The notes under the pieces were generated by a model. That model was given only the letters and a program-made list of their open reading frames with translations, was not told where the DNA came from and searched no databases. A program made the translations under genes and the position numbers. Below, piece by piece: positions 8,181 through 14,654 of a DNA stretch of 33,669 nucleotides. The DNA is taken from positions 1-33,669 of the forward strand of contig DASUSH010000078.1 of NCBI GenBank assembly GCA_036375215.1. Reading direction: 5' to 3'. The stretch comes from DASUSH01 sp036375215. Lineage in GTDB: Bacteria > Actinomycetota > Thermoleophilia > Solirubrobacterales > 70-9. Position 1 is the first letter of the stretch. Every line of letters starts with the position of its first letter.

Positions 8181-8186
8181 TATCAT
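8181..8186 (+). promoter_or_regulatory. Predicted -10 box of ssb
   Basis: TATCAT, 36 nt before the ssb GTG, in the 124-bp rpsF-ssb gap. The same hexamer occurs upstream of rpsR (8731-8736). A small stem (CCGC/GCGG around 8115-8128) lies between the rpsF stop and this box. Confidence 0.5.
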
Positions 8187-8205
8187 CGACGACGCTTACA
8201 TCGAT

Positions 8206-8214
8206 AGGAAGGAA
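8206..8214 (+). promoter_or_regulatory. Shine-Dalgarno of ssb
   Basis: AGGAAGGAA ends 8 nt before the GTG at 8223. It is one of the few canonical ribosome-binding sites in this window and fixes the GTG as the ssb start. Confidence 0.75.
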
Positions 8215-8222
8215 CGAGCCAA

Positions 8223-8693
8223 GTGGCAGCTTCGAACATCAACTCGGTCGTGATCACCGGCAACCTGACCCGGGACCCCGAGCTCCGCCAGACCCCCGGC
8301 GGCACACCCGTCTGCGGCATGCGCGTGGCCGTCAACTCGCGCCGCAAGGACGCCAGCGGCGACTGGGTCGACAAGCCGAACTACTTCGACGTGACCGTCT
8401 GGGGCGCGCAGGGCGAGAACTGCGCCAGCTACCTGTTCAAGGGCCGCCCGGTGGCGGTCCAGGGTCGCCTCGACTGGCGCGAGTGGGAGGCCAAGGACGG
8501 CGGCAAGCGGCAGTCCATCGAGATCATCGCCGACACCGTCCAGTTCCTCGGCTCCCGCGACGGGAGCGGCCAGGGCCAGGGCCAGGGCGGCGGCTTCGCC
8601 GCGCAGACCGACGTCCCGACCGACAACTCCGACTTCTCCCAGCCGGAGCCGGTCAGCGCCGGGCAAGGCTCGGACGACGACATCCCCTTCTAG
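8223..8693 (+). CDS. ssb: Single-stranded DNA-binding protein
   Basis: 156 residues from a GTG with a strong ribosome-binding site. The OB fold fills about residues 1-112 (NSVVITGNLTRDPELR, FDVTVWGAQGENCASYL, GRPVAVQGRLDWREWE). A Gly/Gln linker leads to the acidic tip DDDIPF, the conserved docking peptide that recruits replication and repair proteins. SSB coats single-stranded DNA at forks. Its place between rpsF and rpsR is the classic bacterial order. Confidence 0.97.
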   Translation: MAASNINSVVITGNLTRDPELRQTPGGTPVCGMRVAVNSRRKDASGDWVDKPNYFDVTVWGAQGENCASYLFKGRPVAVQGRLDWREWEAKDGGKRQSIEIIADTVQFLGSRDGSGQGQGQGGGFAAQTDVPTDNSDFSQPEPVSAGQGSDDDIPF

Positions 8694-8730
8694 CCCGCCG
8701 CAGCCACAGGCTCCTCGCGAAAGCGGGGGC

Positions 8731-8736
8731 TATCAT
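8731..8736 (+). promoter_or_regulatory. Predicted -10 box of rpsR
   Basis: TATCAT, identical to the ssb box, 80 nt before the rpsR ATG. If used, it gives rpsR-rplI a separate promoter with a leader of about 75 nt that includes the 8747-8772 hairpin. Confidence 0.5.
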
Positions 8737-8746
8737 CAGGGCCGTT

Positions 8747-8772
8747 GACGCCGTCGGGATCCCGGCGGCGTC
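8747..8772 (+). promoter_or_regulatory. Stem-loop in the rpsR leader
   Basis: GACGCCG (8747-8753) pairs exactly with CGGCGTC (8766-8772) and can be lengthened by three wobble pairs. The 12-nt loop holds the self-complementary GGGATCCC. The element lies in the ssb-rpsR gap, downstream of the TATCAT box. In many bacteria the S6:S18 complex represses its own mRNA through a leader hairpin; this could serve that role, which is inference. It could instead be an attenuator. Confidence 0.45.
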
Positions 8773-8816
8773 GGTCCGAGATGACCCACGCGACCAGCGA
8801 AAGAGAGCGTCCCTAG

Positions 8817-9098
8817 ATGGCCCGCAAGGGTGGCGGCAGCCAGTCCGACAGGTCGAGCAGCGGGCCCCCGCGACGCCGCGGCCCGCGCGACCGCTTCCGT
8901 CCGCGCAAGTACACGCGGATCAACGTCGACAACATCGACTACAAGGATCTGAACACGCTGCGGCGCTTCATCTCCGACCGCGGCAAGATCCGGTCCCGCC
9001 GCGTCACCGGCCTCTCCCGCCGCCACCAGCGCCAGCTCGCGGTCGCGGTCAAGCGGGCGCGCGAGGTGGCGCTCCTGCCCTACGTCGGCGAGCGTTGA
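8817..9098 (+). CDS. rpsR: 30S ribosomal protein bS18
   Basis: 93 residues with the family core RKYTRINVDNIDYKDLNTLRR followed by ISDRGKIRSRRVTGLSRRHQRQ and the VKRAREVALLPY end. bS18 pairs with bS6 on the 16S platform. The protein has no cysteine, so it is the zinc-free form. The N-terminal ~20 residues are Gly/Ser-rich and disordered-looking. Only a weak purine stretch (GCGAAAGAGAG) lies upstream of the ATG. rplI follows after 8 nt. Confidence 0.97.
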   Translation: MARKGGGSQSDRSSSGPPRRRGPRDRFRPRKYTRINVDNIDYKDLNTLRRFISDRGKIRSRRVTGLSRRHQRQLAVAVKRAREVALLPYVGER

Positions 9099-9106
9099 CC
9101 TAGGCG

Positions 9107-9559
9107 ATGGCCCAGGCGATCCTGCTGAAGGAGGTCGAGAACCTCGGCGCCGCCGGCGAAGCGGTCGACGTCTCGCCCGGCTACCTGCGCAACTACCTGG
9201 TCCCCCGCAAGCTCGCCCAGCCCGCGACCAAGGGCGCGCTCGAGGAGGCCCAGCGTCGCCGCGAGGCCGCCGAGAAGGCCGAGCGCGAGGCCGAGGAGCG
9301 CGCCGCCGAGACCGCGGCGCTCCTCTCGAAGACGGTCTTGACGATCACCCACCGCGCCGGCGAGGACGGCAAGCTCTACGGCTCGGTGACGACGAAGGAG
9401 ATCGCCGAGGCGATCGCCGACGCCCGCGGCCTCCGCGTCGACCGCAAGAAGATCCGCCTCGACCAGCCGATCCACGAGACCGGCACCTACCTCGTCGAGA
9501 TCGAGGTCTCCGGCGGCGAGACCGCCAAGGTCAAGACGATCATCGCCGAGCAGCGCTAA
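9107..9559 (+). CDS. rplI: 50S ribosomal protein bL9
   Basis: 150 residues, the normal length. The N-terminal rRNA-binding domain carries ILLKEVENLGAAGEAVDV and GYLRNYLVPRKLA, a long charged helix follows (residues ~45-78, rich in Glu/Arg/Ala), and the C-terminal domain includes DGKLYGSVTTKEIAEAI. It binds 23S rRNA near the L1 stalk and helps reading-frame maintenance. It starts 8 nt after rpsR, so the two are co-transcribed. Its TAA overlaps the stop of the opposite 38-residue gene. Confidence 0.97.
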   Translation: MAQAILLKEVENLGAAGEAVDVSPGYLRNYLVPRKLAQPATKGALEEAQRRREAAEKAEREAEERAAETAALLSKTVLTITHRAGEDGKLYGSVTTKEIAEAIADARGLRVDRKKIRLDQPIHETGTYLVEIEVSGGETAKVKTIIAEQR

Positions 9560-9672
9560 CCGCGCTTCGGCCGCCGCACGCGCGCCCGCAGCGCCAGCCA
9601 GGCCGCGCCCGCCGCGGGCACGAGCCCCGCGAGCTCCTCGAGCGGCACCGCCGCGAGGTGGGCGAGCGTCAC
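9556..9672 (-). CDS. 38-residue hydrophobic peptide coupled to the DUF899 gene
   Basis: A GTG at 9672 overlaps the stop of the DUF899 gene (GTGA), the usual sign of translational coupling. The peptide has a short N-terminal part (TLAHLAAVPLEEL), one hydrophobic helix (AGLVPAAGAAWLALRA) and a basic end (RVRRPKRG), the layout of a single-span membrane microprotein with a cytoplasmic basic tail. The stop (TAG) interlocks with the rplI TAA. No family is recognised. A chance open frame this short is possible; the overlap geometry and topology are the support. Confidence 0.4.
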   Translation of the reverse strand: MTLAHLAAVPLEELAGLVPAAGAAWLALRARVRRPKRG

Positions 9673-10343
9673 GACGCCGCCCCCTCCGGGTCGGCCGCGT
9701 ACTCGTCCTTCCTGCGCCACCACTGGTACGGCGGCTCCTGCGGGCGACCCGGCGGCGTGTCCTCCCACTCCTCCTGGCGCCCGAGCGGCGTCAGGTCGAG
9801 GAAGGTCCAGACGCTGCCGAGCGCCTCGACGCCGCGGCTCCTGGTCGCGTAAGTCAGGAAGACGCGATCGCCGTCGCGGACGTAGACGTCGAGCTTGAAG
9901 TACCCGGTCGTGCCGCGCTTCTCCTGGAACTCGCTGCCGACCGTCGTGTACCAGGGAACCTCCCAGCCCATCCGCTCCCGGTACGCCTGGAGTTTCGGTT
10001 GCGGCGCGGTCGAGACGAGCGCGAACGAGACGTCGCGCGCGTGCAGGTGGGGGAGCGGGCAGATCTGGTCGGTGAACATCGTGCAGCCGCCACACGGCTC
10101 GCCGTCCGCCGGGTGCCAGAAGTGGTAGACGAGCAGCTGGCTGCGCCCCTCGAAGAGCTCCGGAAGCCGCATGTGGCCCGCGGGCCCGTCGAACTCGTAG
10201 TCGGCGGAGATCTCGGTCATCGGCTGGCGCCGGCGCTCGGCGGCGAGCGCATCGCGCTCCCTGGTGGCTGCCTTCTCCTTGGCGAGCAGGGCCTCGTGGG
10301 CCGCCTCCCACTCCTCCTCGCTCACGATCTGCGGTAGCTCCAT
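9669..10343 (-). CDS. DUF899 family thioredoxin-fold protein
   Basis: 224 residues. The family pattern is clear: an N-terminal helix (PQIVSEEEWEAAHEALLAKE), GRSQLLVYHFW, then PCGGCTMFTDQI with a CxxC at Cys84/Cys87 and a further Cys95, and ARDVSFALVSTAPQPKLQAY as the thioredoxin core. DUF899 proteins are thioredoxin-like and of unsettled function; a redox role is inference from the CxxC. The ATG at 10343 has a good ribosome-binding site (AGGAGGG). The gene faces an HxlR regulator across a region with two matched dyads, so it is probably the regulated target. The 38-residue gene follows with a 4-bp overlap. Confidence 0.85.
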   Translation of the reverse strand: MELPQIVSEEEWEAAHEALLAKEKAATRERDALAAERRRQPMTEISADYEFDGPAGHMRLPELFEGRSQLLVYHFWHPADGEPCGGCTMFTDQICPLPHLHARDVSFALVSTAPQPKLQAYRERMGWEVPWYTTVGSEFQEKRGTTGYFKLDVYVRDGDRVFLTYATRSRGVEALGSVWTFLDLTPLGRQEEWEDTPPGRPQEPPYQWWRRKDEYAADPEGAAS

Positions 10344-10373
10344 GATCCCTCCTGTCGGGTTGTCGCTGCTTTA

Positions 10374-10388
10374 GTTCCCTGGAGGAAC
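10374..10388. promoter_or_regulatory. Operator dyad 1 between DUF899 and hxlR
   Basis: GTTCCCTGGAGGAAC has arms GTTCC/GGAAC around 5 bp and is flanked on the left by TTA, giving the longer half-site TTAGTTCC. It lies nearer the DUF899 gene. Its partner is 32 bp away centre to centre, about three helical turns. Confidence 0.65.
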
Positions 10389-10405
10389 GGACACTACCAG
10401 CTTCG

Positions 10406-10420
10406 GTTCCCTCAAGGAAC
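10406..10420. promoter_or_regulatory. Operator dyad 2 between DUF899 and hxlR
   Basis: GTTCCCTCAAGGAAC has the same arms as dyad 1, with the extended half GGAACTAA on the right, the exact mirror of TTAGTTCC in dyad 1. The -10 box of hxlR (TAAACT, 10426-10431) begins 6 bp further on, so a bound protein would block the promoter. Autorepression by the HxlR protein is the simple reading. Confidence 0.65.
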
Positions 10421-10425
10421 TAAGG

Positions 10426-10431
10426 TAAACT
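10426..10431 (+). promoter_or_regulatory. -10 box of the hxlR gene
   Basis: TAAACT ends 7 nt before the ATG at 10439, predicting a leaderless mRNA. Confidence 0.6.
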
Positions 10432-10438
10432 CGCAGCC

Positions 10439-10891
10439 ATGCAGAGGACCGACTTCACCACCATGAACTGCTCGATCGCGCGCAGCATGGGGGTCGCGGG
10501 CGAGCCCTGGACGCCGCTCGTGATCCGCGACGTCTACATCGGGATCAACCGCTTCGACGACCTCCAGCGCGACCTCGGCATCTCCCGCAAGGTGCTCGCG
10601 GAGCGGCTCAGGCACCTCGTCGACGCGGGCCTGCTCGAGCGCCGCCCCTACTCCGAGCGGCCGCCGCGCGACGAGTACGCGCTCACCGAGATGGGGCAGG
10701 AGTTCATGGACGTCCTGATGGCGATGGTGCGCTGGGGAGACCGCTGGACCGCGGGCGATGCCGGCCCGCCGGTCCTCTACCGCCACCACGCCTGCGGCAA
10801 GATCGCCCACGTCGAGCCCGTCTGCTCGGAGTGCGGCGAGCCGATGCACTCCACCGACGTGGACGTGCAACCGGGGCCGCACGCTTCGTAA
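10439..10891 (+). CDS. HxlR family transcriptional regulator
   Basis: 150 residues. The winged-helix domain fills residues ~10-105: NCSIARSMGVAGEPWTPLVIRD, INRFDDLQRDLGISRKVLAERLRHL (recognition helix) and VDAGLLERRPYSERPPRDEYALTE (wing). Cys11 sits where many HxlR proteins carry a sensory cysteine. Beyond the usual domain there is an extra C-terminal segment with His116, His117, Cys119, Cys129 and Cys132 (ACGK...CSECG), which looks like a small metal site or redox switch. It is divergent from the DUF899 gene with twin dyads between, and it separates rplI from dnaB. Confidence 0.9.
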   Translation: MQRTDFTTMNCSIARSMGVAGEPWTPLVIRDVYIGINRFDDLQRDLGISRKVLAERLRHLVDAGLLERRPYSERPPRDEYALTEMGQEFMDVLMAMVRWGDRWTAGDAGPPVLYRHHACGKIAHVEPVCSECGEPMHSTDVDVQPGPHAS

Positions 10892-10961
10892 TAAGAGCGC
10901 GCAAATACCCCGTTCGCGGCTCGCGAACCGCCGGGGCGTGTGGCACCTTGGATCGTCATCC

Positions 10962-12395
10962 ATGGAAGCCGCCGCCGCAGCCGTCCACGTCCCGCCCCAG
11001 AACCTCGACGCCGAGCGCTCTGTGCTCGGCGCGATGATGGTCTCGGCGGCCTCGCTCGACCCCGTCTTCGCGGACGTCCGCCTCACCGGCGAGGACTTCT
11101 ACCGGGAGCGCCACCGGGTCGTCTACGAGGCGATCAAGGCGCTGTACGAGCGCGACGAGGCGATCGACGCGCTCACGGTCACCGAGCTCCTCACCCAGAA
11201 GGGCCAGCTCGACGCCGCCGGCGGGCGCGCCGAGGTCCAGAGCCTCCCCGATCAGGTCCCCGCCCCCGGGAACTCCCGCCACTACGCGCGGATCGTCAAG
11301 CAGAACGCGCTCCTGCGGCGCCTCCTCGGCGCGGCCCAGCAGATCCAGCAGTCAGTCCATGCCCACGAGGGCGAGCCGCAGCAGCTCGCCGAGCAGGCCG
11401 AGCGGCTCCTCTTCGAGGCCGCCCACCGCGAGCAGGCCGGGGACTTCCGCCAGCTGAACGAGGTCCTCCTGAACGAGGTGGAGCGCCTCGAGAAGCTCGC
11501 GGCCGGCGACGCCTCGGTCACCGGCACCCCCTCCGGATTCACCGACCTCGACGCGATCACCGGCGGCTTCCAGCCCGGCAACCTGATCGTGCTCGCCGCA
11601 CGCCCCGGAATGGGCAAATCGGGCTGGGTCATCAACGTCGCCGACCACGTCGCCCGCGAGAAGAAGAAGCCGGTGGCGATGTTCTCGCTCGAGATGTCGG
11701 AGATGGAGATCGCGCAGCGGATGATCGCGACCCGGGCGCGGCTGCCGAGCGACAAGCTGCGCAAGGGCCAGGTCGCCAAGGCGGACTGGGCGCGGGTCCT
11801 CCGGGCCGGCAACGAGCTCGAGCAGTCCCAGCTCTGGATCGACGACTCCTCGGACCTTGGCATGCTCGACCTGCGGGCGAAGGCCCGGCGGCTGCACGCC
11901 TCCGAGAGCGCCGGAGAGGGCGAGGGGCTCTCCCTGATCGTCATCGACTACCTGCAGCTGATGCGGGCCGACGACCCGCGGGCCAACCGGGTCGAGCAGG
12001 TCGGCCAGATGAGCCGCGGGCTGAAGATCCTCGCCCGCGAGCTCGAGGTGCCGGTGATCGCGCTCTCCCAGCTCTCGCGCGCGCCCGAGCAGCGGACCGG
12101 CAAGGACAAGCGGCCGATCCTCTCCGACCTGCGCGAGTCGGGGAACATCGAGCAGGACGCGGACATCGTCGCCTTCATCTACCGCGAGGAGTACTACGAG
12201 GACGAGCCCGAGGATCCCGGCGTCGCCGAGCTGATCGTCCGCAAGAACCGTCACGGGCCGACCGACACCGTCCGCCTGGCGTTCAAGGAGCCGTTCGCCT
12301 CCTTCTCCAACCTCGCCCGCGAGGACCGCCACGGCGCGCGGCGCTCCGAGGAGGAGGAGCCGCCGCTCATGGACGTGGCCGAGGACGGCGGCTAG
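10962..12395 (+). CDS. dnaB: Replicative DNA helicase DnaB
   Basis: 477 residues. The N-terminal collar/primase-binding domain begins PPQNLDAERSVLGAMM. The RecA-like motor has Walker A ARPGMGKSG (Lys219), EMSEMEIAQRM, Walker B LIVIDYLQLM, LSQLSRAPEQR, and the arginine-finger region SDLRESGNIEQDADIV, ending with RKNRHGPT. Most DnaB proteins have GKT in Walker A; here it is GKS followed by Gly-Trp. No intein or insertion interrupts the gene. The ATG follows hxlR by 70 nt without a clear ribosome-binding site or TANNNT box; an AATAAGA stretch lies just after the hxlR stop. A DnaC-like loader follows 5 nt later. Confidence 0.96.
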   Translation: MEAAAAAVHVPPQNLDAERSVLGAMMVSAASLDPVFADVRLTGEDFYRERHRVVYEAIKALYERDEAIDALTVTELLTQKGQLDAAGGRAEVQSLPDQVPAPGNSRHYARIVKQNALLRRLLGAAQQIQQSVHAHEGEPQQLAEQAERLLFEAAHREQAGDFRQLNEVLLNEVERLEKLAAGDASVTGTPSGFTDLDAITGGFQPGNLIVLAARPGMGKSGWVINVADHVAREKKKPVAMFSLEMSEMEIAQRMIATRARLPSDKLRKGQVAKADWARVLRAGNELEQSQLWIDDSSDLGMLDLRAKARRLHASESAGEGEGLSLIVIDYLQLMRADDPRANRVEQVGQMSRGLKILARELEVPVIALSQLSRAPEQRTGKDKRPILSDLRESGNIEQDADIVAFIYREEYYEDEPEDPGVAELIVRKNRHGPTDTVRLAFKEPFASFSNLAREDRHGARRSEEEEPPLMDVAEDGG

Positions 12396-12400
12396 AGCCG

Positions 12401-13108
12401 ATGGGGACCGGAGGCAAGGTCGCCAGGATGTGCCCGTTCGGTACCTGCGACGGGACCGGCTGGGTCGTCGGCGAGGACAACGTCGCCCGCTCGTGCCGGT
12501 GCCGCGAGCGCCGGGTCGCCCACGCCCGCGCCCGCGGGATCGACTCCGTGATCCCGGCGAAGTACCGGGGCGTCTCCTTCGACCGCCCCCCGGTGACCGC
12601 GATGAACAAGACCGTGCTCGCCGTCGTCCGCAAGTACGTCGACGACCTTCCCCGCCACCTGGGCGAGGGCCGCGGCCTCTGGCTGATGGGCAACGTCGGA
12701 ACCGGCAAGACGACGCTCGCGATGCTGGTCTCGAAGACGGCGCTCGAGGCGGGCTTCTCGGCGGCGATCTACTCGTTGCCGCGGCTGCTCTCGCGGATCC
12801 GCCGCACCTACGACGCCGAGGCCGGCGAGCAGGGCTACCTGGAGTTCTTCGAGCGCCTCACGTCGGTCGACCTGCTCCACCTCGACGACGTCGGCGCCGA
12901 GAAGCGGACCGACTGGGTGCTCGAGCAGCTCTACTCGGTCGTCAACGAGCGCTACGAGACGGGGCGCTCGATCCTCGTCACCTCGAACCTCGACCAGATG
13001 CAGCTCGAGGAGCAGATCGGTGCCCGTACGGTCTCCCGGCTCGTCGAGATGTGCGGGCAGGAGTTCATGGTCCCGATGTACGGCGACGACATGCGCCTGA
13101 CGGGCTAG
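12401..13108 (+). CDS. DnaC-like helicase loader ATPase with N-terminal zinc knuckle
   Basis: 235 residues. An N-terminal cysteine set (Cys11, Cys16, Cys32, Cys34 in CPFGTC and CRCRERR) looks like a small zinc-binding module. The AAA+ domain follows with Walker A GNVGTGKTT (Lys103), Walker B LLHLDDVGAEK, sensor 1 ILVTSNLD and a C-terminal SRLVEMC arginine region. The family loads DnaB-type helicases or belongs to IstB-like ATPases; being 5 nt behind dnaB argues strongly for helicase loading. The start could also be the ATG at 12428, which keeps all four cysteines. A CGGGCT/AGCCCG inverted repeat spans the stop codon (13101-13114). Confidence 0.88.
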   Translation: MGTGGKVARMCPFGTCDGTGWVVGEDNVARSCRCRERRVAHARARGIDSVIPAKYRGVSFDRPPVTAMNKTVLAVVRKYVDDLPRHLGEGRGLWLMGNVGTGKTTLAMLVSKTALEAGFSAAIYSLPRLLSRIRRTYDAEAGEQGYLEFFERLTSVDLLHLDDVGAEKRTDWVLEQLYSVVNERYETGRSILVTSNLDQMQLEEQIGARTVSRLVEMCGQEFMVPMYGDDMRLTG

Positions 13109-13293
13109 AGCCCGCTCGGACGCCCCCCGGCGCACCCGGCTGCGGCCCGGGAAACTTCGCGGATACGGCACCGTCGGAACCCCCCATGCCCCTGCCATGC
13201 GGGGAACCCGCCGGCACCGCCCCGCTCGGCCCTGGCCACCCCGGGCACACGCGGAGTGTCCTAACGGGCTCCGAGCGCCCCCGGTGGCCCTCC

Positions 13294-13299
13294 TAGAAT
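13294..13299 (+). promoter_or_regulatory. -10 box of purA
   Basis: TAGAAT ends 9 nt before the ATG at 13309. The 200-bp gap before purA holds GC-rich short palindromes and no gene I can support. Confidence 0.6.
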
Positions 13300-13308
13300 C
13301 CCCCGCTC

Positions 13309-14628
13309 ATGCCGGGAATCGCGATCGTCGGCGCCCAGTGGGGCGATGAGGGCAAGGGGAAGGTCGTCGACCTGCTCGCCGAGCGGGCGGCCATGGTCGT
13401 GCGCTTCCAGGGCGGCAACAACGCCGGCCACACGATCGTCCGCGACGGCGAGAAGTTCGCCTTCCACCTGATCCCCTCGGGGATCCTCCACCGCGGCAAG
13501 CTCTGCGTGATCGGCAACGGGGTCGTGATCGACCCGAAGGTCCTGACCGACGAGATCGAGGCACTGAAGCGCCGCGGGATCGACATGAACGGCCTCAAGC
13601 TCTCGGCCAACGCGCACGTGATCATGCCCTACCACGTGAAGCTCGACCACGCGGGCGAGGCGAAGCTCGGCAAGCTCGAGATCGGCACGACCAAGCGCGG
13701 GATCGGCCCCTGTTACGCGGACAAGGCCCTGCGGCTCGGGATCCGCGTCCAGGACCTGCTCGACGCGAAGATCCTGCGCAAGAAGATCATGGCCGCGATG
13801 GAGCCGAAGCGCGAGCTCCTGCGGCCGTTCGCCAAGGACCGCGACCTCGACCTCCACGCGATGACCGAGGAGTGCCTCACCTACGGCCACCGCCTCGAGC
13901 CCCACATCGCCGACACCGCGCGGCTCTGCTGGGACGCCCTCGACCGCGGCGACACGGTGCTCTTCGAGGGCGCCCAGGCGGCGATGCTGGACCTCGACCA
14001 CGGCACCTATCCGTTCGTCACCTCCTCGAACCCGATCGCCGGCGCGGCCTGCGTCGGCGCCGGCGTCGGCCCGGCGTCGATCGGCGAGGTCTGGGGCGTG
14101 GCGAAGGCGTACGCGACCAGGGTCGGCGCCGGCCCCTTCCCGAGCGAGATGCTCGACGCCGACGGCGAGCCCGACACGATCGCCGAGCAGGTCAGCAAGG
14201 CCGGTGCCGAGTTCGGCACCACCACCGGGCGCGCCCGCCGCTGCGGCTGGCTCGACGCGGTCGGGTTGCGCTACGCCGCCCGCCTCAACGGGATGACCGC
14301 GATGGCCATCACCAAGCTCGACGTGCTCTCCGGCATCGACCCGCTGCGGATCGCGACCAGCTACCGCCACCCCGAGGGCGCCCGCTTCGACGAGTTCCCC
14401 TACCACCAGTCGATCCTGCACACAGCCGAGGCCGTCTACGAGGAGCTCCCCGGGTTCGAGGGGGACATCAGCGGCTGCCGTTCGCTGGCCGAGCTGCCCG
14501 CCGCCGCGCGCGACTACGTGGACGCGGTCGCCGAGCACTCGGGTGTCGAGGTCCGCCTCGTCGGCGTCGGCCCCGCCCGCGACCAGGTGATCTGGACGGG
14601 CGCCGAGCCCGAGCTGCGGGCAGCCTGA
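13309..14628 (+). CDS. purA: Adenylosuccinate synthetase
   Basis: 439 residues, full length. GAQWGDEGKGKVVD (catalytic Asp, GTP P-loop) opens the protein, followed by GGNNAGHTIV (catalytic His), GTTKRGIGPCYADK, and the C-terminal substrate/guanine segments including TTTGRARRCGWLD and the TKLDVLSG guanine motif. It joins IMP and aspartate using GTP, the first committed step to AMP. It carries its own promoter-like TAGAAT and no Shine-Dalgarno, so a near-leaderless mRNA is likely. Confidence 0.97.
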   Translation: MPGIAIVGAQWGDEGKGKVVDLLAERAAMVVRFQGGNNAGHTIVRDGEKFAFHLIPSGILHRGKLCVIGNGVVIDPKVLTDEIEALKRRGIDMNGLKLSANAHVIMPYHVKLDHAGEAKLGKLEIGTTKRGIGPCYADKALRLGIRVQDLLDAKILRKKIMAAMEPKRELLRPFAKDRDLDLHAMTEECLTYGHRLEPHIADTARLCWDALDRGDTVLFEGAQAAMLDLDHGTYPFVTSSNPIAGAACVGAGVGPASIGEVWGVAKAYATRVGAGPFPSEMLDADGEPDTIAEQVSKAGAEFGTTTGRARRCGWLDAVGLRYAARLNGMTAMAITKLDVLSGIDPLRIATSYRHPEGARFDEFPYHQSILHTAEAVYEELPGFEGDISGCRSLAELPAAARDYVDAVAEHSGVEVRLVGVGPARDQVIWTGAEPELRAA

Positions 14629-14638
14629 CGACGCCGAA

Positions 14639-14644
14639 TAGACT
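14639..14644 (+). promoter_or_regulatory. -10 box of the biotin carboxylase gene
   Basis: TAGACT ends 10 nt before the ATG at 14655, within the 26-nt gap after purA. Confidence 0.5.
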
Positions 14645-14654
14645 GCCGCGCCTC

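Noticed and set aside
10940..13108. A 722-residue open frame covering dnaB and the loader
   Set aside because: The dnaB part is out of frame and Arg/Pro-rich; only the part from 12401 is a real gene.
13109..13308. Possible small gene or RNA in the gap before purA
   Set aside because: Only short GC palindromes and the purA -10 box; no start with ribosome-binding site and no stable RNA-like structure I can defend.
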